A stretch of DNA of 64,000 nt from Polyangiaceae bacterium (GTDB taxonomy: Bacteria; Myxococcota_A; Polyangia; Polyangiales; Polyangiaceae). Made by a program: the position numbers and the translations under genes. The DNA lies in contig JABSRN010000006.1 of assembly GCA_013214025.1 (NCBI GenBank), positions 1 through 64,000 of the forward strand. Direction: 5' to 3'. The notes under the pieces are model-generated. The model did no database searches, was not told the DNA's origin, and saw only the letters and a program-made list of their open reading frames with translations. Below are positions 58,304 to 64,000 of this stretch, one piece after another (the stretch's first letter is position 1; every line of letters starts with the position of its first letter).

Positions 58304-59513
58304 CGGCGTATCCGTTCGGTACCGCGTGAGTGATGACGCCGATATGGTCCGAGCCCCAAAGCCATCCGTCAGGAGAAGTTTGAACTAACACCGCCTCGTC
58401 CATAAACAGCGCGCTGGAGATGACTTCAGCGTAGTCCCGGGCAAAAATGTAATCGATGGTCTGCGTCGGGTTAGCGAACTGCTGCTCGATATCATCGACG
58501 TCACTGGTAAAGTCCGAAGATCCGTTCGCGACTACGTAGGTGTCAACAAATCCGCCCGACGTCATCCTGGAGTAGGCCGGGGTGCTGGGTGTCACATTGA
58601 AATCACCCGCGATCACTAACGGATTCCGCCCCTGAAAATGAGCGAGAATTTCCTCCGTCTGCTCATCGGCGAAATCGCCTTTGAGGTGGCAAGATATGAA
58701 ATCCAAATCTCCATTGGCCCCACTGATAGTCACCCTCAAGGCGGTTCTCGTTTCTATGATGCCACCTGTTCTTGCTTGGGCATCGAAGATAATCGTCTCT
58801 GCTGAAAGCACCTCGTACTTTGTCAGTACCGCATTGCCGTCAGCGAAATTGACCAACATCGGCGAAATATTCGACTGGTTGTAAACCGAGTTATAAACGG
58901 TAGAAGTCCCGCTCAATCGCGAGTTCACCGCGACGCGCAATCGATCCAACATGTGCCCCCCACGCCGTTCAGCCACGATCGCGACCTCCTGAAGCAGCAC
59001 CACATCGGGTTCGACGGCAGCGATGGCGGCGGCAAGGAGTTCGAGACGCGCATCCGCCGTCGAGCTCTGTTGCTCGTTCTCGCCGGTGCCGATGGGCCCC
59101 GGATGCAACATGTTGTAGTCGATGACAACTATCTCGGAGCGGTCAAAGGCATTGCCGGTCTCGACATTCACGATCACCGGATCCTGCGGTGTCGACGGTG
59201 CGGTTGGAATCGAACCAGAACCGCTATTCGAGCCCCCTCCCGCTCCTGCAGTTGAGTTGCCGTACGTAGGCGCTCCTCCATAACTGTCATCCGGAGCACC
59301 GGCGTCGGGTGCCCCTCCAGTTCCCCCTAGGCTGCCGCCACCGCCCGACTCGTAGACAGAGGCCCCCGAGGAGCCGGCTCCCCCCGCCCCGGCATCAACA
59401 TCGCCACCGCGTGAACCATCCGGAACTCCACTGGTAGCCGCACACGCCAGCAGACTCGCCACCGTCCAGAGCCCCCCCAGCGTTAGACCCACCAAATTGG
59501 AACGAACTTTCAT
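58296..59513 (-). CDS. Endonuclease/exonuclease/phosphatase-family lipoprotein
   Basis: A 405-residue lipoprotein with lipobox LLAC, then a Gly/Ser/Ala linker. The EEP fold is marked by VVIDYNMLHPG, DVVLLQEVAI (Glu metal ligand), FISCHLKGDF (His), VIAGDFNVTPSTPA (catalytic Asp/Asn, GDFN) and the C-terminal WGSDHIGVIT (DH). All expected active-site residues are present. EEP enzymes cleave phosphodiesters in DNA, inositol phosphates or phospholipids. As an exported lipoprotein it may act on extracellular nucleic acid or lipid; the substrate is not known. Confidence 0.9.
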   Translation of the reverse strand: MKVRSNLVGLTLGGLWTVASLLACAATSGVPDGSRGGDVDAGAGGAGSSGASVYESGGGGSLGGTGGAPDAGAPDDSYGGAPTYGNSTAGAGGGSNSGSGSIPTAPSTPQDPVIVNVETGNAFDRSEIVVIDYNMLHPGPIGTGENEQQSSTADARLELLAAAIAAVEPDVVLLQEVAIVAERRGGHMLDRLRVAVNSRLSGTSTVYNSVYNQSNISPMLVNFADGNAVLTKYEVLSAETIIFDAQARTGGIIETRTALRVTISGANGDLDFISCHLKGDFADEQTEEILAHFQGRNPLVIAGDFNVTPSTPAYSRMTSGGFVDTYVVANGSSDFTSDVDDIEQQFANPTQTIDYIFARDYAEVISSALFMDEAVLVQTSPDGWLWGSDHIGVITHAVPNGYAAQ

Positions 59514-59663
59514 AACTGTCTCCCAGCCGCCTCGCGGCTAACAAGCCGGGACCCATATTAGCACAGTGTACAATAACTGTCACCGGCGTTATTGGCCGAC
59601 ATGAGTGCGAGATACCCAACGGAACACGGTATGTGGTGTGCCGGAAAGTCGGAAAAACCGCCG

Positions 59664-61847
59664 CTAAATGTCATCCGGGGTGAAGGCCTTTTTGGCGGCC
59701 TTGGGCTTCGCCTTCCGTTTGGGCCGTTTCTTAGGCGCTTTTCTCGTGACGGGTCGGGGGGGCCTGGGGGCCTGGGGAACTACCACCGGCTTCACTGGCT
59801 GAGCCTCAGGCTCCACCTCGGCGGGCTCATTTTCTACCTCCGCGCTCATCGCCGGCGCGGGACTGTCCGGTCCAACCGTGTTGGCGCTCGGGGCCGACTC
59901 GACACTCGGCTCGGGCACCTCGGGGACTTTCAACTCGGGCTCGTTTGCGGCAACGGGGGCGTCTGCCGAAGCCGCGGTCGCTGTTGACGTCGTCTCAGTC
60001 TTAATTGAGGTGGTGTCGGATGATGCCCACCACACAGCAGCGAAAACCATCAGGGAACCGACAGCTGCCGCTATCCAAATGACGGGTGGGCCTTCCCCCC
60101 GGGGGCCCGACGATGCCCCCCCGCCAGGTGGAATGGCCGCTGCCCCTGCCTGCCCGCCAGGCAGGGCGTCGGAGGGGGCGTACACCCTACCGAACGCACG
60201 TTTTGGCGCCGGAGCATGAGAAATACGATCTTCGAAAGATGGGACTCCCGCAGCGTCAGACGCCTCCACCGACGGCTGAACTCCCGTGGGTGCGGCCTCA
60301 GGAAATGCACTGGGCACCTCGGACACATCGACGGGAATTTCGATCGTGCCCGACAACACCGGCGGCGGAACGGCAAAATCTGGCGCGCTCGCCAGTGCCG
60401 CTGTCTCTTCGAAGGAGATCTGTTCCGGTTCTGGCTCCGGCTCCGGCATCGGCTCCGGCATCGGCGTCTTTTCGACCGCGACGCTAGTTTTGTTAGCCTC
60501 CGCAGCGGCGGCGCCATCCGTAACGGCCGGCTTCTCCACCGACGCCTTCGGCGCGGGGGCGACCAGACCCGCCAGCAGAGCGTCCTGGGGCATACGAACC
60601 GTCTGTTCCTCCTCGGTCCGATGCCCTCCACTGCGCTCCGCCGGAACAAGCGGTGCCGGACCTGTTTTTTTTACGCCCGATGCTGCCACCGACGGTGCCT
60701 GGGGCGTCACCGCCGATGGTGTCTCGGTGGAGAACGCAGGCTTGTGAAGATCAATCCTGGGAATCGATGGCGCACGCTTCCGAATCGGCGCCGCTGGCTT
60801 CGCTTCGGTACCTACCTTGGGCGTCGGCTTGTTGAGAACCGGGGGCGCCATACCCAGCATGGTGCGCTGAACTTTTCTGGGTACGCGCCGTCCGGCACCA
60901 GCGCCCGGAAGTGAACTCCGCGTCTTTGCCTTCAAGGCATGGGCCAATTGGTCTCTGCGATTTTCCAAGGGCCGAGCACAGAGTTCGGCGACATACGCGC
61001 CAAGCTCGTCTCTGCCGGGCAGCGCTTCACCCAAAGCCAACAGCGCGTCGGCAAACTCATCCAGCGTCGCGTAGCGATCCGTGGGATCTCGCTGCAGTGC
61101 CTTGTCGACTATGTCTGCGAGTTCCGGACGAATCGTCGCCCCATCCTTCCGCTTCAGGCTGTCTGCACGGGGGATCTTGGCGCCCAATACCTTCTGCCCC
61201 ACCGCTCGTGCCGAACCGATAAACAAGCGGCGCGTAGTGAGTAGCTCCCAGAGCAGGATCCCGACAGAGAACACATCCGAAGTCTCCGTCGCTTCTTTGT
61301 TACCACCAATTGTTTCTGGTGACGAATAGGCGATCATCTCCGCGCTCGCACCGACGCTTTCGAATTTCGTGGCGGCACTGGACACCACAACGTCGAACAG
61401 CCGGACGCCTCCGTCCGTGCCCAACAACACACTGTCGGGACTGACCCCCCCATGGCAGAGCTGCTCAGCCAACACGGCCTTGAGCGCATCGATTATGTCC
61501 AAACTGATACGCAGCACGGCCTCCACCGTCGGCGGCATCCGCCTCACTCCGCCAAGCAACTGAACCTGACGCAAGCCTTCGCACTCCATGTGTGGGCTCA
61601 CCAAACCGATGCAGCCATCGCCTTGCACGCACTCGAGCACGGACGCTACTGACGGGTGGACGATACCACTCGCCTGCTCCGCCAGCTCCAAAAAGCGGGG
61701 AACATCGGCGCCATCTGGAATCGCCAACATCCGCAGCAACACCGGTGAGCCCGTTGGGTCCAGTGCGGCGTACAGGGACCCCATCGGGCTCTTGGCGACT
61801 TCGCTGACTAGAGCGTACTCATCGATGGTCGGGGCAGAACTTGACAT
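59664..61847 (-). CDS. Membrane-anchored pseudokinase with Pro/Ala/Glu linker and Lys/Pro-rich tail
   Basis: From the ATG at 61847 the protein has 727 residues (ATG at 61874 possible). The kinase-fold part is about residues 9-275, with ALLAL helices at the end. The beta-3 Lys is missing (VLLRML, Arg), the HRD loop is HGGVSPDS (His-Gly-Gly, no catalytic Asp), and DFG becomes FDV (Asp kept). The APE-like SPETIGG is present. It is therefore a pseudokinase. A long low-complexity linker with Pro/Glu repeats follows, a TM helix near residues 590-610 (IWIAAAVGSLMVFAAVWWAS), and a basic tail (KKRPKRKAKPKAAKKA). Divergent from the gene at 62059. Confidence 0.85.
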   Translation of the reverse strand: MSSSAPTIDEYALVSEVAKSPMGSLYAALDPTGSPVLLRMLAIPDGADVPRFLELAEQASGIVHPSVASVLECVQGDGCIGLVSPHMECEGLRQVQLLGGVRRMPPTVEAVLRISLDIIDALKAVLAEQLCHGGVSPDSVLLGTDGGVRLFDVVVSSAATKFESVGASAEMIAYSSPETIGGNKEATETSDVFSVGILLWELLTTRRLFIGSARAVGQKVLGAKIPRADSLKRKDGATIRPELADIVDKALQRDPTDRYATLDEFADALLALGEALPGRDELGAYVAELCARPLENRRDQLAHALKAKTRSSLPGAGAGRRVPRKVQRTMLGMAPPVLNKPTPKVGTEAKPAAPIRKRAPSIPRIDLHKPAFSTETPSAVTPQAPSVAASGVKKTGPAPLVPAERSGGHRTEEEQTVRMPQDALLAGLVAPAPKASVEKPAVTDGAAAAEANKTSVAVEKTPMPEPMPEPEPEPEQISFEETAALASAPDFAVPPPVLSGTIEIPVDVSEVPSAFPEAAPTGVQPSVEASDAAGVPSFEDRISHAPAPKRAFGRVYAPSDALPGGQAGAAAIPPGGGASSGPRGEGPPVIWIAAAVGSLMVFAAVWWASSDTTSIKTETTSTATAASADAPVAANEPELKVPEVPEPSVESAPSANTVGPDSPAPAMSAEVENEPAEVEPEAQPVKPVVVPQAPRPPRPVTRKAPKKRPKRKAKPKAAKKAFTPDDI

Positions 61848-62058
61848 ACTATCGCTGGGACCTGCGGCCAGCATAATGGGTCGTCTCTCCCCGGGCAAAA
61901 CGTGCCCAATTCGGAGCCCCATCCGACCCCGCAAGCGCATGCCGAACCGGACAGTCCCCAGCCAATCGACTCGCCGGCCTACACATGCCCGGGTGTCGAA
62001 CCGCGAAAACTCCGGGAGTTCTTCACCAAACGCCAGGCACACGCCATGATGTCGACTT
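61848..62058. promoter_or_regulatory. Divergent control region between pseudokinase and pseudo-receiver genes
   Basis: The 211 bases separate the two divergent starts. I find no clear sigma-70 box. Both genes most likely have their promoters here, so common regulation is possible but unproven. Confidence 0.4.
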
Positions 62059-64000
62059 ATGGCAGTTAGTCGGCGGCCGCCCCCCAGACACCCAACGGAC
62101 ACCTCCGGCTCTCAGACACCAGAGTCCGAGCCAGCGGTGCTGTTGGTGGGAGCCGACAGGGCGTTCCACGACGCATTGGCCGCGGCCCTCTCCAACTACA
62201 ACGTGTTCGTCGAAAACGTGGAAACCGACGCTGTGTACGAATGCGCGCAGGCTGCGGCTCCCGATCTGATTTTGCTGATGGGGGATTCCGCACTCGGCGG
62301 TGGGACCCAGGCTCTCCAACTGCTGTCCGGTTCGCCCCAGACCTCGGTGATCCCGGTCGCCATCCTCGCGGATGACGCTGCGTTGGCAGAACGACTCAAG
62401 GCATTTCGACACGGCGCGACCGCCGTTATACCGCTCACCGCCTCGGTGGATGCGATCGCGGTCGAGATCGCTCACTTGGCGAGAGAAATCCCGGACCGCG
62501 ACGGTACGACGACGGGGCAGCTCGGCGATACCACCCTCGATGAGCTCGTTCGCGCTCTAACAACCGAGCTGCGAAGCGGAATCTTGTCAGTGCGCGGCGG
62601 CGCAACCAGCGATGAAGAAGCGATCCGCCTCGTTCTGGGCGGCGGCCGACCTCTTGCCCAAACCATCGACGAATTTGTTTCCCAGCTGCGTGAGCACGTC
62701 GTTCACGCGGAACCGCTGCATTACGAATTTGACGAACGCGCTGGGGGAACGGTCCAGTTCTTGGGCGGCGATAGTCTGGCACCACCAGGGGCCCCCGAGG
62801 ACGTCGCGGGACTGCGACTTTTGATCGCGGACAAGAACTCCGGCCGAGCTGATGCCGTTGCGCAGGCGCTGAGGTCTCACGACATTGAGGCGACCGTCAC
62901 GGACTTCGATGTGAACGAGGCCCGGGTGTCCCGGCTCCGCCAAGTCGATCCGGCGATTCTCCTGATATCCGACGAAGATCTGCGCGGGGATGGCTATGCG
63001 TTGGTGCGTCTGATGCGCCAGGACACACGATTGCGATGGGCATCACTATTGGTCGTACCCTGGGATGAAGTCTGGCCCGAAGACACGAACGTACCCCACG
63101 TAGATGAAATGCTGGCAACGTTGGCAACGTTGGCCGAGCCCGAACATAGTATCCGGGACCGCATCCGCTCGGGACTAGCCTTTGACACCCGACTGGAAGT
63201 GACCGGCCCCGCTCGGATGCTAAGAGCGCTGATGAGATCTCCGCACATGTTGCGCGTCAGTGTGTTCAACACGCGAGCCTACGTGCAGGTCGACATTTCT
63301 GACGAGTTGGTCGTGGGCGCCAACGGCGAAATCCAAGGCGACGACCCGTTCTCCACGGAAGGAATCGAGGCGCTGTCTACATTGCTGGTGCTCGGATCCG
63401 GACGCGTGCATATCGAGAAAATCACTCACGCCCAATCCGCCAACGTCATGGCGACCATCGCAGTCGCGCTGACCCAATCGGAGGGTTCCCCGCCGCCATT
63501 AGCCCCCTCAATCCCAGCGCCGTCTGGCACCCTTCCCCCGCCGCCGATAGCCACCCAGGCGGAACCAGCGGGCAGCAACCCCCTTGCTACTGTGACAACG
63601 GCAGCAACCCCCAAGGCAAAGCTAATCGCCATCGCCGTTATCGCGTCAGCACTGTGTCTGGTGCTGGGCATCGTGCTGACCCGAGGCGGCGATTCTGCAA
63701 GCGTTGTCGCATCTGTTAATTCGACGGCGACCGCCCCCCAGAAGGCCGAAGCCCGGCCGTGGCCGAGCCCCTCGGCCACGGCCGGTGATGAAGTCGCCCC
63801 TGGACCCGCCCCGTCGGCGCACGTGGAGGAAGCGGACGTGCCAGCGGAGCCGGAGGAACCCGCGGGCGATCCACCGGGAGCCGTCGCGGAACTCACGAGC
63901 CGAGAAGTACAAAATATAGCCCCGTCATGCGAAACGTTGGTGGGGGCGGCATGGGAACTTCTGCTGCGCGGAAATCGGGAGGGCCAATCGATTATCGAAT
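62059..64000 (+). CDS. Membrane protein with two pseudo-receiver domains, 3' end outside the window
   Basis: An ATG at 62059 opens a frame of 647 codons with no stop before the window ends. The first receiver-like domain (about 26-130, VLLVGADRAFHDALAAALSN) has Met where the phospho-acceptor Asp should be (PDLILLMGDS). A DUF4388-like block follows (TTLDELVRALTTELRSGILS). The second receiver-like domain (LRLLIADKNSGRADAVAQAL, from about 255) has Ser at that place (PAILLISDED). Another block, then a Pro/Ala linker, a TM helix at about 520-542 (LIAIAVIASALCLVLGIVLT) and a Pro/Ala-rich outer part follow. It cannot be a normal response regulator; it probably senses or scaffolds with the neighbouring pseudokinase. 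Confidence 0.8.
   Translation, partial: MAVSRRPPPRHPTDTSGSQTPESEPAVLLVGADRAFHDALAAALSNYNVFVENVETDAVYECAQAAAPDLILLMGDSALGGGTQALQLLSGSPQTSVIPVAILADDAALAERLKAFRHGATAVIPLTASVDAIAVEIAHLAREIPDRDGTTTGQLGDTTLDELVRALTTELRSGILSVRGGATSDEEAIRLVLGGGRPLAQTIDEFVSQLREHVVHAEPLHYEFDERAGGTVQFLGGDSLAPPGAPEDVAGLRLLIADKNSGRADAVAQALRSHDIEATVTDFDVNEARVSRLRQVDPAILLISDEDLRGDGYALVRLMRQDTRLRWASLLVVPWDEVWPEDTNVPHVDEMLATLATLAEPEHSIRDRIRSGLAFDTRLEVTGPARMLRALMRSPHMLRVSVFNTRAYVQVDISDELVVGANGEIQGDDPFSTEGIEALSTLLVLGSGRVHIEKITHAQSANVMATIAVALTQSEGSPPPLAPSIPAPSGTLPPPPIATQAEPAGSNPLATVTTAATPKAKLIAIAVIASALCLVLGIVLTRGGDSASVVASVNSTATAPQKAEARPWPSPSATAGDEVAPGPAPSAHVEEADVPAEPEEPAGDPPGAVAELTSREVQNIAPSCETLVGAAWELLLRGNREGQSIIE

Noticed and set aside
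1-64000. tRNA, rRNA or CRISPR array
   Set aside because: I found no cloverleaf-like sequence, no rRNA-like block and no regularly spaced repeats; the short repeats seen are only two-copy local duplications.

Overview
The window looks like a piece of a myxobacterial chromosome (phylum Myxococcota, probably the Polyangia/Sorangiineae side). This is inferred from gene content, not from a marker gene. The signs are many lipoproteins with Gly/Ser- or Asp/Ala-rich linkers after the lipobox, two von Willebrand factor A lipoproteins, three Hanks-type kinase or pseudokinase proteins, PEGA-like and DUF4139 proteins, a stand-alone SctS/FliQ-like protein, a GspE/PilB-like ATPase, and a Gld-like ABC operon. 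Genes are dense on both strands, base composition is moderately GC-rich, and GTG/TTG starts are frequent. I saw no rRNA, tRNA, CRISPR array or prophage.

Layout. 1-230: 3' end of an IS3-type transposase. 231-7025 (minus): XRE/cupin regulator, VWA lipoprotein, GDSL-like lipoprotein, SUMF1-fold lipoprotein, and a membrane zinc peptidase with TPR-like repeats. 7067-9469 (minus): a Lon-type AAA+ protein with altered protease residues. 9711-14374 (plus): a lipoprotein, hisB-hisA-pgsA, a small lipoprotein, an orphan FliQ/SctS-like protein and EpmA. 14408-18699 (minus): a large alpha/beta-hydrolase lipoprotein, apt and surE. 18904-23188: a membrane protein, bolA plus a DUF4139 lipoprotein, and a small anchored protein. 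23372-28307 (plus): an 1134-residue protein with a C-terminal kinase domain and two lipoproteins. 28368-32173 (minus): an L,D-transpeptidase, a PEGA-like protein and a membrane-anchored secretion-type ATPase. 32263-33666 (plus): a sulfatase-fold lipoprotein. 33746-38533 (minus): a four-gene Gld-like ABC operon with overlapping genes. 38609-44931: queG, a hydrolase, htpG, a two-lobed aspartyl-protease-like membrane protein and a serine acetyltransferase. 45051-45956: a broken HDOD gene. 45975-49134: yhbY, a crotonase and two uncharacterised genes. 49171-52878 (minus): VOC protein, crotonase, unusual hydrolase and SDH_sah/ClpP-fold protein. 53022-59513: a second VWA lipoprotein, a small protein, a membrane kinase, a fatty-acid-hydroxylase fusion and an EEP lipoprotein. 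59664-64000: a divergent pair, a membrane pseudokinase and a membrane protein with two pseudo-receiver domains that runs off the window.

Housekeeping genes (hisBA, pgsA, epmA, apt, surE, bolA, queG, htpG, cysE, yhbY) are interleaved with lineage-specific envelope and signalling genes. A recurring theme is familiar folds whose catalytic residues are changed: Lon with Arg for the catalytic Lys, a SUMF1 domain without its cysteines, a sulfatase fold with Thr for Cys/Ser, an alpha/beta hydrolase with Glu for Ser, a kinase without HRD, and receivers without the phospho-acceptor Asp. The best candidates for undescribed biology are the pseudokinase/pseudo-receiver pair at the right edge and the Lon variant.
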